A DNA stretch of 56,301 bases from Clostridia bacterium (GTDB lineage: Bacteria > Bacillota > Clostridia > Christensenellales > Aristaeellaceae): contig JAFWQU010000011.1 of the NCBI GenBank assembly GCA_017508975.1, positions 1-56,301 on the forward strand. Direction: 5' to 3'. The notes below the pieces were generated by a model. The model was not told the DNA's origin. It ran no database searches and saw only the letters and a list, made by a program, of their open reading frames with translations. The number at the start of each line of letters is the position of its first letter. The first letter of the stretch is position 1. This document shows, in pieces, positions 27,656-36,613 of the stretch. The position numbers and the translations under genes are program-made.

Positions 27656-28678
27656 TCACTCCGAATCCAGTGTGAAGTCCACCGGATATCCGCTGGGGAC
27701 AAACAGGTGCTGGAAAAGACGGATCGCGTAGCGGTCGGTCATTCCGGAGAGGAAATCGCAGACGCCGCGCTGGCTGCCCTCCTGGTAGACGATCATCAGA
27801 TAATCCTCCGGCAGCTCGCCGGGGTGCTCGCAGTAATAGCCGAACAGGGCCTTCATCACATAGTCGCAGCGGAGCTCCTCCGCGGCGCGCCAGCTGTTGC
27901 GGTAGACCTTCTCAAACATGAACTCCCGCAGCCCGTCGGTGGCGGACTGCACCAGGGGACTCATCTGCAGCGTGTCCCGGTCCTGGCTCTCCTGGATGAT
28001 GTCCAGAATCATGGTGTTGATGCGCTCGCTGTGTGTCCGGCCCAGGATCCGCAGGCAGTCCGCGGGAATGTCGAAATCGCGGAGGACCTTGCTGCGCAGC
28101 GCGTCGTCCAGATCGTGGTTCAGATAGGCGATGCGGTCCGCGCGGCGGACACAGGCGCCCTCCAGCGTGGCCGGCTGCTCCGGGCCTGAGTGACAGAGGA
28201 TGCCGTTGCGCACCTCCCAGGTCAGGTTCAGCCCGTTCCCGCCGGCCTCCAGGCGCTCGACCACCCGCTTGCTCTGCTCGTTGTGCCGGAAACCTTCCGG
28301 CATCAGCTGGTTCAGGGAGCGCTCGCCGATGTGCCCGAAGGGCGTGTGGCCGAGATCGTGCCCCAGGGCGATGGCCTCGGTGAGGTCCTCGTTGAGCCGC
28401 AGCGCGCGGGCCAGGGTACGGGCGATCTGCGCCACCGCGAGGGTGTGGGTCAGACGGGTGGTGAAGTGGTCGCCCTCGGGCGCGATGTAGACCTGCGTTT
28501 TGCCCTGCAGGCGGCGGAAACCCTTGGAGTGGAGAATCCGGTCGCGGTCGCGCTGAAAAGCGGTGCGCGTCTGGCAGGGCTCCTCGGCGCGCTCGCGTCC
28601 ACGGCTGGCGGTGCTCAGGCAGGCATGGGGGGATAGCCACTGCGCCTCCCGCATCTCGGTCAGCTCTCGGTTTGTCAT
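27656..28678 (-). CDS. dGTPase-like HD hydrolase
   Basis: A deoxyguanosinetriphosphate triphosphohydrolase-like protein (340 residues) of the HD superfamily, which cleaves dNTPs to deoxynucleoside and triphosphate. The HD metal site is read as RLTHTLAVAQIARTLAR (His78) and GHDLGHTPFGHIGE (His107, Asp108), with the later YLNHDLDDALR Asp near 180. The N-terminal RTAFQRDRDRILHSKGFRRL is typical. An upstream in-frame start exists, but ATG 28678 follows GGGGAGCGG. Substrate preference is not predictable. It often sits before dnaG in Bacillota, as here, and could balance dNTP pools during replication. Confidence 0.93.
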   Translation of the reverse strand: MTNRELTEMREAQWLSPHACLSTASRGRERAEEPCQTRTAFQRDRDRILHSKGFRRLQGKTQVYIAPEGDHFTTRLTHTLAVAQIARTLARALRLNEDLTEAIALGHDLGHTPFGHIGERSLNQLMPEGFRHNEQSKRVVERLEAGGNGLNLTWEVRNGILCHSGPEQPATLEGACVRRADRIAYLNHDLDDALRSKVLRDFDIPADCLRILGRTHSERINTMILDIIQESQDRDTLQMSPLVQSATDGLREFMFEKVYRNSWRAAEELRCDYVMKALFGYYCEHPGELPEDYLMIVYQEGSQRGVCDFLSGMTDRYAIRLFQHLFVPSGYPVDFTLDSE

Positions 28679-28792
28679 CCCGATTCCGCTCCCCTCTGCA
28701 GCTTGGATGGTGTAACAGTTTGACAAAGAAGCGCGAAATCCTTTTTTTGTGCAAAACTTCTTTGGATTCCCATGGAAAAAAGTGAAAAACGC

Positions 28793-28821
28793 TTGCCTTT
28801 CGGCGAGGGTTGTGCTATGAT
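28793..28821 (+). promoter_or_regulatory. Promoter of secG
   Basis: TTGCCT (28793-28798), a 17-bp spacer and TATGAT (28816-28821). The start of transcription near 28828 gives a leader of about 23 bases with TAAGGAGGG. Confidence 0.8.
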
Positions 28822-28850
28822 GCCTGCGGAAACTTAAGGAGGGTTATGCT

Positions 28851-29078
28851 ATGACGATTGCTTTCTCGGTTGTGGTGATTCTTGCGGCGCTGTTCATGAT
28901 CGTGACGGTGCTGCTGCAGAGCAGCAACAATAAGGGCCTCGGCGCGATCGCCGGCGAGGTGACCCAGAACATGAACAAGGCGCAGGCGGCCTCCGTCGAC
29001 GCCAAGCTGGCGCTGGGCACAAAGATCGCCGCGGCCGTGTTCGTGGTCTTCTCCCTGCTCCTGTGGATGTTCAGCTGA
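28851..29078 (+). CDS. secG: Preprotein translocase subunit SecG
   Basis: SecG is the small third subunit of the SecYEG channel. The 75 residues give two membrane helices (about 3-21 and 52-73) joined by the conserved loop LLQSSNNKGLGAIAGE. The ATG follows TAAGGAGGG, and the gene has its own promoter and a rho-independent terminator, so it is a single-gene unit. The gene is divergent from the dGTPase-like gene. Confidence 0.95.
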   Translation: MTIAFSVVVILAALFMIVTVLLQSSNNKGLGAIAGEVTQNMNKAQAASVDAKLALGTKIAAAVFVVFSLLLWMFS

Positions 29079-29094
29079 ACAAAAGGATCCCTTG

Positions 29095-29125
29095 AAAGCC
29101 CTCTCCAAGCGGGAGGGCTTTTTGC
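29095..29125 (+). terminator. Terminator after secG
   Basis: A stem AAAGCCCTC / GGAGGGCTTT with loop TCCAAGC, followed by TTTTTG, lies about 17 bases after the secG stop. Confidence 0.88.
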
Positions 29126-29130
29126 TGCGC

Positions 29131-29285
29131 GTATACTGTTTTCAGAAATAATACAAATCAAAAAACGGCATGTGACCGAAGGTCCAGGGCGATCGAAAAG
29201 CCGCCAGTCCGGCTGCGGACCTGGTCGCGGCCGAAGGCCGCGAAATCGCGCTATTGCAAATACACATGAAAATGAGATCAACATG
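29131..29285 (-). repeat. Dispersed hairpin repeat, copy H (long form)
   Basis: A copy of about 155 bp with the expanded hairpin 2. Hairpin 1 keeps its 8-bp stem, but the loop is GAA instead of CGCA. The left inverted repeat GTATACTGTTTTCAG is at 29131-29145 and the right AATGAGATCAACATG is near 29271-29285. It lies between the secG and yebC terminators, in a convergent spacer. Confidence 0.88.
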
Positions 29286-29315
29286 AAAAACCCTGCGCGT
29301 TGACTGCGCAGGGCT
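29286..29315 (-). terminator. Terminator after yebC
   Basis: On the minus strand AAGCCCTGCGC and GCGCAGGG pair around a short loop, followed by TTTTTCAT. It lies about 15 bases after the yebC stop. Confidence 0.85.
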
Positions 29316-29329
29316 TATCGGGAAGGGAA

Positions 29330-30076
29330 TCAGTCGTCCTCTTCCTCCTCGGGCAGATCCGCATTGTGGAACACGTTCTGCACATTGTCGCTCTCCTCGA
29401 GCAGATCCAGCATCTTCTGGATCTTGACCAGGGTGTCGGGATCGGTGACGGAGACCAGGTTCTGCGGGATGCGCTGCACCTCCGCGGAGAGGAAGGACAG
29501 CCCCTGCTGCTCCAGCGCCTCGCGGACGTTGTGGAAATCGTTGGGGGCGGTGTAGATCTCGAAGGCGTCGTCCAGCACCTTCATATCCTCGGCGCCGGCG
29601 TCCAGGGCGATCATCATCATCTCGTCCTCATCCTGGCCCGGGGCGCGCTCCACCACGATAACACCCTTCTCGTCAAACATGAAGGACACGGAGCCGGTGG
29701 TGCCCATGTTGCCGTCGTACTTGGCGAAGCAGTGGCGCACGTCGCTGGCGGTGCGGTTGCGGTTGTCGGTGATGGCCTCGACGATCACGGCAACGCCGCC
29801 GGGGGCGTAGCCCTCGTAGGTGATCTGCTCATAGACCACGTTGGACAGTTCGCCGCTGGCCTTCTTGATCGAGCGCTGAATGTTGTCGTTAGGCATGTTC
29901 GCGGCCTTGGCCTTGGCGATCACGTCGCGCAGCTTGCCGTTGCTGTCGGGGTTCGCTCCGCCCTCGCGCACGGCGATGGCGATCTCGCGGCCGATCTTGG
30001 TGAAAATGGCGCCGCGCGCGGCGTCCGCCTTGCCTTTTTTAGCCTGAATGTTATGCCACTTGGAATGTCCGGACAT
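29330..30076 (-). CDS. yebC: YebC/PmpR family protein
   Basis: A 248-residue YebC family protein, widely conserved. It was described as a transcription regulator, and some members have been shown to help ribosomes pass difficult stretches such as polyproline. The N terminus [19 protein letters not shown] is the family hallmark, followed by [25 protein letters not shown] and [19 protein letters not shown], and an acidic C terminus. It has its own promoter at 30112-30141 and its own terminator. Confidence 0.96.
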   Translation of the reverse strand: MSGHSKWHNIQAKKGKADAARGAIFTKIGREIAIAVREGGANPDSNGKLRDVIAKAKAANMPNDNIQRSIKKASGELSNVVYEQITYEGYAPGGVAVIVEAITDNRNRTASDVRHCFAKYDGNMGTTGSVSFMFDEKGVIVVERAPGQDEDEMMMIALDAGAEDMKVLDDAFEIYTAPNDFHNVREALEQQGLSFLSAEVQRIPQNLVSVTDPDTLVKIQKMLDLLEESDNVQNVFHNADLPEEEEDD

Positions 30077-30111
30077 GGTATTCCTCCTCCTGAAGACAGA
30101 ATGATCAATTG

Positions 30112-30141
30112 ATTATAGCACGCCGGAGTCCGGAGCGTCAA
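30112..30141 (-). promoter_or_regulatory. Promoter of yebC
   Basis: On the minus strand TTGACG (30136-30141), an 18-bp spacer and TATAAT (30112-30117). The -35 box overlaps the stop codon of the upstream yigZ gene. Confidence 0.75.
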
Positions 30142-30782
30142 GCGTTTTGTTCTTCGGCCTCCCAGGCGCGGAAGGAGGTCTCCTCCAGAAGCATCTCCAC
30201 GCGGCCGTTGGTCAGCAGCTGCAGCTCCTCCGTCACCCGGGGACTGTCCGTTTTGCGGACCAGCAGGGTGAAGGCCACCGCGGCGGTGAACTCGGTATGC
30301 AGGAGCTGCACCGGCAGGCCGCGGAGCAGGTGCTGCACCGGGTCCCAGAGCGTGTAGGGCACCTCGCAGAGCCACTGCTCGCTCTCCTCCATGGTGACGA
30401 TCCGCGCCGCGGTCAGCGCGAGGGCGGTGGTGTGGCTGTAGGCCCGCACCAGACCGCCCGCGCCCAGCAGCACGCCGCCGAAATACCGCGTGACCACTAC
30501 CGCGCAGTCGCAGACCTTGCGCTGCTTGATGACCTCCATCATGGGCAGCCCCGCGGTCCCGCCGGGCTCGCCGTCGTCCGAGTAGCGCATGACGCCCATG
30601 TTTTTTCCCAGGGTGTAGGCGTAGCAGTTGTGGGAGGCGTCGCGGTAGGCCCGGCGCATCTCGTCCAGAAAGGCCAGCGCCTCCTCCTCGGTGGAGACGG
30701 GGCGCGCGTGGCCGAGAAAGCGGCTTTTCCGGTCGACAAACTCGACCTCCCCGCGCTGCCCCAGGGTCTGATAGGCGCTCAT
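30138..30782 (-). CDS. yigZ: YigZ/IMPACT family protein
   Basis: A 214-residue protein of the YigZ (UPF0029/IMPACT) family, with an N-terminal ribosomal S5-like fold and a C-terminal DUF1949-type domain. Marks are [18 protein letters not shown] near residue 13, [11 protein letters not shown] near 48, [15 protein letters not shown] near 66 and [21 protein letters not shown] near 95. Its role in bacteria is unclear. The ATG at 30782 overlaps the tyrS stop (ATGA), which decides the start; a long open frame upstream is an antisense reading inside tyrS. It is the third gene of the T-box operon. Confidence 0.9.
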   Translation of the reverse strand: MSAYQTLGQRGEVEFVDRKSRFLGHARPVSTEEEALAFLDEMRRAYRDASHNCYAYTLGKNMGVMRYSDDGEPGGTAGLPMMEVIKQRKVCDCAVVVTRYFGGVLLGAGGLVRAYSHTTALALTAARIVTMEESEQWLCEVPYTLWDPVQHLLRGLPVQLLHTEFTAAVAFTLLVRKTDSPRVTEELQLLTNGRVEMLLEETSFRAWEAEEQNA

Positions 30783-32008
30783 GCCCGCACGAGCCGGATA
30801 TAGTTCTTCTTGCCCTTGCGGAGCAGCACGCCGTCGGGGCCGATCTGCTCCCAGGTGACCACGGCGTTCAGGTCGGTGACCTTCTCGTCGCCCAGCGCCA
30901 CCGCGCCGGCCTGGACATCCTGGCGGGCGAGGCTGCGGCTCTTGCACAGGCCGCAGAGGTTCAGCAGGGTCGTGACGCGGGCGTCCTCCTGCAGCTGCGC
31001 TTCGGTGACGGCGAAGGTGGGCACGCCCTCCCCGCTGCCGCCGCTGGCGAACAGCGCGAGCGCGGCGTCCGCGGCCTTCTTGGCCTCCTCCTCGCCGTGG
31101 ACCAGCTTGGTGACCTCGAAGGCCAGAACCTTCTTGGCCTCGTTGATCTCCGCGCCCTCCAGGGCGGATAGACGGCGAACCTCGTCCATGGGCAGGAAGG
31201 TGAGCAGACCCAGGCACTTGCCCACGTCCTGGTCGTCCACGTTCCGCCAGTACTGGTAGAAGGTGAAGGGCTTGCACTTGACGGGATCCAGCCACAGCGC
31301 GCCGGCCTCGGTCTTGCCCATCTTGCGGCCGTCGTGGGTGAGCAGCAGCTGGAAGGTGCAGGCGAAGGCGCGCTCGCGGTCCTTGCGGCGGATCAGATCC
31401 GCGCCGTGCATCATGTTCGACCACTGGTCGTTGCCGCCCATCTGCAGCCGGCAGCCGTAGCGGTGGAAGAGCTCCAGGAAGTCGTAGCTCTGCAGGAGCA
31501 TGTAGGTGAACTCCAGGAAGGAGAGACCGTTGTCGGTGGCCATGCGGGCCTTGTAGGCGTCGGCGGTCAGCATCTCGTTGACGGAGAACATGGAGCCGAT
31601 GTCCCGCATGAAATCAATGTAGTTCAGTGAACGGAGCCAGTCGCCGTTGTTGACGATGATGGCCTTGCCCTCGCCGAAGTCGAGGAAGCGGGACATCTGC
31701 TTCTTGATGCACTCGACGTTCTGGTCGATGGTCTCGACGGTCATCATTTTGCGCATGTCGGTTTTGCCGGAGGGGTCGCCGATCATCGCGGTGCCGCCGC
31801 CCATCAGCGCGATGGGCTTGTGCCCGGCGCGCTGCATGTGCGCCATGGCCATGATCGGGATGTAGTGGCCGATGTGCAGGGAGTCGGCGGTGGGGTCGAA
31901 GCCGACGTAGAAGGTGGTGGGCTCCTCCAGCTGCTTGTAGAGCTCGTCCTCAAAGGTCATCTGCGCGATGAATCCGCGCTCTTTCAGGGTATCGAGAATG
32001 TGGGCCAT
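30779..32008 (-). CDS. tyrS: Tyrosyl-tRNA synthetase
   Basis: TyrRS attaches tyrosine to its tRNA. The 409 residues show [17 protein letters not shown] with the HIGH signature near residue 46, the tyrosine-binding QMGGNDQW near 190 and the KMGKTEAG version of KMSKS near 230, followed by an anticodon-binding and a C-terminal S4-like domain ([20 protein letters not shown]). The ATG at 32008 follows an AAAGGAAG site. It lies 27 bases after the aminotransferase gene and is controlled by the same T-box leader, whose specifier matches tyrosine. Confidence 0.96.
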   Translation of the reverse strand: MAHILDTLKERGFIAQMTFEDELYKQLEEPTTFYVGFDPTADSLHIGHYIPIMAMAHMQRAGHKPIALMGGGTAMIGDPSGKTDMRKMMTVETIDQNVECIKKQMSRFLDFGEGKAIIVNNGDWLRSLNYIDFMRDIGSMFSVNEMLTADAYKARMATDNGLSFLEFTYMLLQSYDFLELFHRYGCRLQMGGNDQWSNMMHGADLIRRKDRERAFACTFQLLLTHDGRKMGKTEAGALWLDPVKCKPFTFYQYWRNVDDQDVGKCLGLLTFLPMDEVRRLSALEGAEINEAKKVLAFEVTKLVHGEEEAKKAADAALALFASGGSGEGVPTFAVTEAQLQEDARVTTLLNLCGLCKSRSLARQDVQAGAVALGDEKVTDLNAVVTWEQIGPDGVLLRKGKKNYIRLVRA

Positions 32009-32035
32009 GAGGGAATCTTCCTTTCTGTTGTTCGT

Positions 32036-33205
32036 TTATGCGAGCAGCTCCCGCAGGGCGGTCATGCCGGTGTGGATCTGCTCCAGGGTGCTGTTGGAGA
32101 AGTTCAGGCGCAGGGTGTTCTCGTGCCCGCCCAGCGCGTAGAAGTGGGTGCCCGGGACGAAAGCGACCTTGCGCTCGATCGCCCTGGGCAGGAGTTCCAG
32201 TGCGTTGACGCCCTCGGGGAGCTCCACCCAGATGAAGAGCCCGCCCTCGGGCTTCGTATATCGGACACCCTCCGGGAACTTCGCCAGCTCCGCGAGCATC
32301 GCCTCGCACTGCACGGCGTAGTCCTTGCGGATGCGCGCGATGTGCCCGGGGAGAAGCCCCTCCCGCAGGAAGCGGTCGACGACCGCCTGGGTGAGGTTCG
32401 CCGTGTGCAGGTCGGAGCTCTGCTTGCCGAGGGTGCACTTGCGCACGATGTCCGCGTCGCCCGCGAGATAGCCCACGCGCATGCCGGGGGAGATGATCTT
32501 GGAGAAGGACCCCAGGAAGACTACCCAGCCCTCGGTGTCATAGCTCTTGATGGACGGCAGGAACTCCCCGGTATAGCGCAGGTCGCGGTAGGGGTCGTCC
32601 TCGGCGACCACGACCTGATAGCGCGCGGCCAGCTCCGCGATCAGCGGGCGGCGCTCGGCGGCCAGGGTCTTGCCGGTGGGGTTCTGGAAGTTCGGGATGA
32701 CGTACAGGATCTTCGGGCGGTGGACCCGCATGGCCTCCTCGAGCGCCTCGGGGATCAGCCCGTTCTCGTCGCTGGGGACCGGCACGAGCTTCGCCTGGTA
32801 GAGCTTCATGCACTGCAGATTTCCCAGGAAGGAGGGATCCTCCACCAGGATCGCGTCACCGGGATCGATCATGGCCTTGCAGAGCAGGTCCATCGCCTGG
32901 GTGGAGCCGGTGACCGGCAGGACCGCGGGCACCTCTGTGCCCAGCTGCTGCCGGACGTAGCCCTTCAGACTCTCCACGAAGGGCGGGTAACCCTCGGTGG
33001 CGCCGTACTGCAGGATCCGCTTGCCGTCCTCCCGCAGGACCTGCTCCGCGATGCGGGCGGCCTCCGCGTCGGGCAGCGCGGACGGGGACGGATTTCCGCC
33101 CGCGAAAGAGATCATGTCCGGCTGGGCGATCAGCTTGAAGATCTCGCGGATCGCGCTGCCGCTGATGCCGTTGAAGCGCTGGGCAAACCGGATGTTCTGA
33201 GGCAT
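32036..33205 (-). CDS. PLP aminotransferase, class I (LysN/aromatic-like)
   Basis: A fold-type I aminotransferase of 389 residues, similar to the 2-aminoadipate/aromatic aminotransferases related to MocR enzymes. Visible are ISFAGGNPSPSALPD near 32, LPVTGSTQAMDLL near 97, NFQNPTGKT near 170, AEDDPYRDLRY near 203 and the PLP lysine in GSFSKIISPGMRVGY near 234. Specificity cannot be read from sequence alone. The ATG 33205 follows AAGGAGGG. It is the first gene after a tyrosine T-box and is read with tyrS, so a role in tyrosine or phenylalanine formation is likely (inference). Confidence 0.85.
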   Translation of the reverse strand: MPQNIRFAQRFNGISGSAIREIFKLIAQPDMISFAGGNPSPSALPDAEAARIAEQVLREDGKRILQYGATEGYPPFVESLKGYVRQQLGTEVPAVLPVTGSTQAMDLLCKAMIDPGDAILVEDPSFLGNLQCMKLYQAKLVPVPSDENGLIPEALEEAMRVHRPKILYVIPNFQNPTGKTLAAERRPLIAELAARYQVVVAEDDPYRDLRYTGEFLPSIKSYDTEGWVVFLGSFSKIISPGMRVGYLAGDADIVRKCTLGKQSSDLHTANLTQAVVDRFLREGLLPGHIARIRKDYAVQCEAMLAELAKFPEGVRYTKPEGGLFIWVELPEGVNALELLPRAIERKVAFVPGTHFYALGGHENTLRLNFSNSTLEQIHTGMTALRELLA

Positions 33206-33228
33206 AGGGTTCCCTCCTTCGGTGTGTC

Positions 33229-33495
33229 TCTGAATAAAGAAAGCCCGGATCAGCAAACGCTGTCCGGGAAGGTGACGGAAACCGCCACGGTACCACTTCC
33301 ACATTCAGCTGTCGCGAAGACAGCTCTCGTCAGTCGCTGTAACCGGCGCACCGGATCCGTCCTACGCAGCCGCACGGCCTTCGGCGGATAGCTCGGAGAG
33401 GTAATTCAGCGGAACACGACGGCTTCCTCGCACCCTCCGGAAGCTCTCTGTACGCCGGGAACGCCCCGCTTACTGGGTCTCCTCATCGCCCATGG
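33229..33495 (-). promoter_or_regulatory. T-box riboswitch, specifier UAC (Tyr)
   Basis: This is a leader that senses uncharged tRNA. On the minus strand one sees in order: the AGTA element of stem I; ACAGAGAGCTTCCGGAGGGTG, the stem I apical and bulge motif; the specifier loop GAATTACC with TAC at 33401-33403; and the T-box sequence GGAAGTGGTACCGTGGC at about 33280-33300. Last comes a terminator hairpin (CCCGGACAGC/GCTGATCCGGG at 33244-33268) followed by TTTCTTT. The T-box sequence can pair with the left part of the terminator region to form the antiterminator. UAC is a tyrosine codon and tyrS lies in the operon, which supports the assignment. The 33206-33551 gap holds only this leader and its promoter. 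Confidence 0.93.
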
Positions 33496-33499
33496 CGGC

Positions 33500-33528
33500 A
33501 TGATAACACAACGATTTCCAAAAGGCAA
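33500..33528 (-). promoter_or_regulatory. Promoter of T-box operon
   Basis: On the minus strand TTGCCT (33523-33528), a 17-bp spacer and TATCAT (33500-33505). Initiation near 33493 places the first bases at the foot of stem I of the T-box leader. Confidence 0.8.
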
Positions 33529-33551
33529 GGGGAAAATGGAAGACGGAGCGG

Positions 33552-35162
33552 TCAATAATTGTATTCGACCGTCTCCTGGTAGGCCTTGTAGGTCGAGTGG
33601 CACAGCAGCTTCCGGTCGATTACCTCGCCGTAGCGGTACCAGACCTGCCAGGTGTCGACCTCATAGCCTTTGCGGGCGGTGACGGTGGTCTGGCGGGTGT
33701 GGAAGGGAAGCTCTGGGTTGTAGACCTCCTTGATGCCCGTGGGCTTGGGGATTGTGCGGGTGACCTCGCTCTCCAGCTCGATGGTGATGCCTTCGCCGAG
33801 CTGGACGCCGTAGAGCTCCACGGTCACCTGCCGGTCCGCGTAGGCCGCCACGATGTAGACGGGGTAATCCGAGTTGTTCCGCCACTGGAAGTCCAGCCCG
33901 GGCCAGTTGACCGTCGCGTCCAGCCCCTTCTCCACATAGGAGGAGGGCCAGGCGTGCGGGCTGCGGGAGATGATCTCGAAGTTTCCGCGCGCCACCGCGT
34001 TGAACAGGGTGGAGGAGGTCTGGCAGACGCCGCCGCCGATCTCCTCGATGCTCTGCCCGCCCGAGATGGCGGCGGCAGGCTTGTAGCCCGCGCGCTCGGT
34101 GCGCTGGCCGGTCGTCATGTTGAAGGAGAAGAGCATGCCGGGCTCCACGCAGAAGCCGTTGATCGCCTCCGCGGAGAGGCGAATGTTGGTGTTGCGGTTT
34201 TTGTTGCTGGTGGTCTTGGTGGTGTAGCCGGAGATGCGTCCCAGCCGGCCGCGCAGCTCCTCCGCGGTGACCGGCGGCAGCACCGTCGAGAGCTCCATCG
34301 TGACCACTCCGTAGAGATCGCCGCTGTCGAGCCGGGCGAGGGTGAGCCGGTGCAGCTCGTCCGCGTCCAGGTAGATGCCGTTCTGGTCCTGGGACACGGT
34401 GAACTGGCGGGTCTGCGGGTCAAAGCCGGTGATCGCGGCGCTGACGGGCTCGATGACCAGCTGCCGGGCGATGGCGTCCGTCAGGGCGCGGATTGAGTCC
34501 CGGTCAAAGCTCCAGCGGGTCTGGTAGTGGTGCGGGTTCGCCTCCCGCTCCTCGAGGGTGCGCAGCTGCGCATGCAGGAGGGTCTCGCCGGGCAGCTGGA
34601 CCACGGGCGTCAGGTGGATGCCCCAGGCCTCGAAGAGGACCTCCTCGGTGTTGCGGGTCATGGGCACCTGGTCCGAGGTGATGTGCCAGGTCAGACTGTC
34701 GATCTGGATGGTGAGGTTGAAGGTGCCGCCGCCGCTCGCGGGGACCTCCGCCAGCGCGGCGCGGGCCTCCTCGAGGGTCATGTCGGACACGTCCAGGTCG
34801 TCGATCACGATGCCCGGGCCGAAGACGCCGGTGGCGGCGCCCAGGGCGGAGCGGTCCTGCGCCAGCGCCTGGAGATCGGCCTCCCGGCGGCTGACCAGCT
34901 CCCGGCCCACAAAGGCGATCTTCGGGAGCCCGGGCTCGGAAAAGCCGGTGAGCTGGGGGAGCGCCACGTACGCGCACAGCAGGATCCCCGCGAGGCTGAA
35001 CAGCGACAGGAGCAGCCAGGCGGCGGTGTGATTGCTGCGGCGGTGCCGCGGCGCGGCGCGGACCGCGCGGGGCTCCCGGTCCCGCTTTGCGCGCTGTTCC
35101 TCCTCCCACTGCAAAAGAGGCGTCCGTCCCATGGCCTCCCGATGCCGTCTGGGTCTGCTCAT
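33552..35162 (-). CDS. VanW family protein
   Basis: A 536-residue envelope protein of the VanW/YoaR type. A basic cytoplasmic N terminus (about 1-40) and one membrane helix (about 45-66) are followed by an extracellular peptidoglycan-binding-like region (about 90-300). The VanW domain follows (about 310-440: NTNIRLSAEAINGFCVEPG, then GGGVCQTSSTLFNAV), and then a G5-like tail. VanW domains occur in Gram-positive surface proteins, and their role in glycopeptide resistance is unproven; this one should be read as a cell-wall protein, not a resistance gene. An upstream GTG is in frame, but ATG 35162 fits GGGAGG better. Its promoter overlaps the terminator of the preceding gene. Confidence 0.88.
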   Translation of the reverse strand: MSRPRRHREAMGRTPLLQWEEEQRAKRDREPRAVRAAPRHRRSNHTAAWLLLSLFSLAGILLCAYVALPQLTGFSEPGLPKIAFVGRELVSRREADLQALAQDRSALGAATGVFGPGIVIDDLDVSDMTLEEARAALAEVPASGGGTFNLTIQIDSLTWHITSDQVPMTRNTEEVLFEAWGIHLTPVVQLPGETLLHAQLRTLEEREANPHHYQTRWSFDRDSIRALTDAIARQLVIEPVSAAITGFDPQTRQFTVSQDQNGIYLDADELHRLTLARLDSGDLYGVVTMELSTVLPPVTAEELRGRLGRISGYTTKTTSNKNRNTNIRLSAEAINGFCVEPGMLFSFNMTTGQRTERAGYKPAAAISGGQSIEEIGGGVCQTSSTLFNAVARGNFEIISRSPHAWPSSYVEKGLDATVNWPGLDFQWRNNSDYPVYIVAAYADRQVTVELYGVQLGEGITIELESEVTRTIPKPTGIKEVYNPELPFHTRQTTVTARKGYEVDTWQVWYRYGEVIDRKLLCHSTYKAYQETVEYNY

Positions 35163-35198
35163 CTCCTCCAACCTCCCGGTGCGATGTTTCACTTAACA

Positions 35199-35226
35199 AT
35201 GATACCACAAACCGGGGCGATCGCAA
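35199..35226 (-). promoter_or_regulatory. Probable promoter of vanW-like gene
   Basis: On the minus strand TTGCGA (35221-35226), a 16-bp spacer and TATCAT (35199-35204). The -35 box lies in the terminator stem of the upstream gene. Moderate match only. Confidence 0.5.
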
Positions 35227-35247
35227 AGCATTCCGCGACCGCCCCGG
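35212..35247 (-). terminator. Terminator after DUF6273 gene
   Basis: Two 13-base arms (35212-35224 and 35235-35247) pair with one mismatch-type position around a 10-base loop, followed on the minus strand by TTTGTGG. The stem contains GCGATCG, as the dispersed repeat does, but the rest is unrelated. Confidence 0.7.
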
Positions 35248-35268
35248 GAAGGATTTACAAATCGGACA

Positions 35269-36396
35269 TCACCAGGTCTGTACGGCGTCCTGCGGGAGCC
35301 ACACGCGAACCTTCTCCTTCTGCTGCATGAACTCGAAGCACACCCAGCCGTTCTCGTACTTCAGGACGGTGCCCGAGGTCCCCGCGGCGGGGGTCAGCCG
35401 CGCGGGCTGCCGCTTGTAGTAGGTTCCCGGGCCGTAGTAGGCGGAGGCGTTATAGGACACCGTGCCGGAAGCGATGGGCCAGTAGTTCGCGTCGGGGACG
35501 CGGCTGATGCTGACATTGACGCGCTTCAGACCGGTGTAGCAGCGGATGATCTCGCTGTTGTACTCAAATTCGACCTCCAGCCACCAGATCGAGCCGTCGC
35601 TCTCGCGGGAGAGCACCTTGACCATGGGAATGTTGTTGTAGCTGCCCAGCCCGTTGAAGCCGGTGGAGGGGCCGGAGCGGGTGGCGATGGTCGAGATGAG
35701 CGTCTTGGCGAACAGCGGGAAGCCGTAATCCCAGACCTCCCCGCCGATCGCGCTCAGCCGGATCCACATGGCCGGGCGCACGACGTTGTCCGCCGAGGTC
35801 AGGTAGTTGGTTCCCCTGGTCTCGGGGGTGTACAGCGCGCCGCCGCCGCCGACCCAGGAGATCTTCTTGTAGGCGACGTCCCGGCGGAGCAGCCAGGAGC
35901 TGGCGCCGGTGGACTCGTTGACGTAGGCGCCCTGCTCGCCGTGACCCAGCGCCCAGGGCGTGGCGTAGCAGAGATAGGGATAGCTCAGGTAGCGCTGGAG
36001 CTGGTACTCGTCCAGCAGGAAGCAGTAGTCCCAGGAACCGCTGACCATGCCGGGCACGATCTGCGAGCGCTCATAGGACGAGAAGCTCGACAGGAAATTG
36101 GTGTTCAGCCACTGGCGGACGTCGGTGTCGCCCCAGCTGGTCCGGTTGTTGCTGCGGTGGTACTTCATGGTGTACAGACCGGCCTCCGCCAGCACGAGCG
36201 CGGTTCCGGCGCTGGAATCGACATCCAGCACGCGCCAGATGATCGGCTCCTGTCCGTTGACCATGAAACCGTCCTGCTCGAAATGCCCGAAGGCGAAGTG
36301 ATACCCGGGATAGACGGACTGTCCGAGGGCCGGGCTGACGGGGAGCAGGGCCAGGACAAGGGCCAGCGCGAGGACTGCCGCGGTTGTTCTCTTCAT
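35269..36396 (-). CDS. Secreted DUF6273-type protein
   Basis: A 375-residue exported protein. It has a signal peptide (about 1-25, PALGQS cleavage region), then a DUF6273-like domain (about 35-225) recognised by IIWRVLDVDSSAGTALVLAE, SWGDTDVRQWLN and WALGHGEQGAYVNES. SH3-like beta repeats make up the C-terminal third (TRSGPSTGFNGLGSY near 240; SYNASAYYGPGTYYKR near 325; final VRVWLPQDAVQTW). The latter suggests binding to the cell wall. The function is unknown. The ATG follows AGAAAGGAT. It is followed by a terminator and stands as its own unit. Confidence 0.82.
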   Translation of the reverse strand: MKRTTAAVLALALVLALLPVSPALGQSVYPGYHFAFGHFEQDGFMVNGQEPIIWRVLDVDSSAGTALVLAEAGLYTMKYHRSNNRTSWGDTDVRQWLNTNFLSSFSSYERSQIVPGMVSGSWDYCFLLDEYQLQRYLSYPYLCYATPWALGHGEQGAYVNESTGASSWLLRRDVAYKKISWVGGGGALYTPETRGTNYLTSADNVVRPAMWIRLSAIGGEVWDYGFPLFAKTLISTIATRSGPSTGFNGLGSYNNIPMVKVLSRESDGSIWWLEVEFEYNSEIIRCYTGLKRVNVSISRVPDANYWPIASGTVSYNASAYYGPGTYYKRQPARLTPAAGTSGTVLKYENGWVCFEFMQQKEKVRVWLPQDAVQTW

Positions 36397-36556
36397 AGGG
36401 TCAGATCCTTTCTGAAATCATACGGAATGGAAAAAGCATCCGGCTTTACCGCCATTATAGCCGAGCGGAACAAAGAGCCGTAACCCGGATTATCTCTGCC
36501 ACCATCTTACTCAGAGTTTTCCACGCAGTCAAGGGCCGCGGCGGGCGAGTTTTCTC

Positions 36557-36585
36557 TTGCGGGAACGGCCGGTTTCTGCTACCAT
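36557..36585 (+). promoter_or_regulatory. Promoter of feoAB
   Basis: TTGCGG (36557-36562), a 17-bp spacer and TACCAT (36580-36585), followed by a short leader with AAGGGGGCGG. No clear iron box is visible. Confidence 0.65.
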
Positions 36586-36613
36586 AGAGGCGAAGACAAG
36601 GGGGCGGTCGGAC

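Noticed and set aside
33552-35162. VanW as a vancomycin resistance gene
   Set aside because: No vanHAX or regulator genes nearby; VanW domains are common in ordinary surface proteins of Clostridia.
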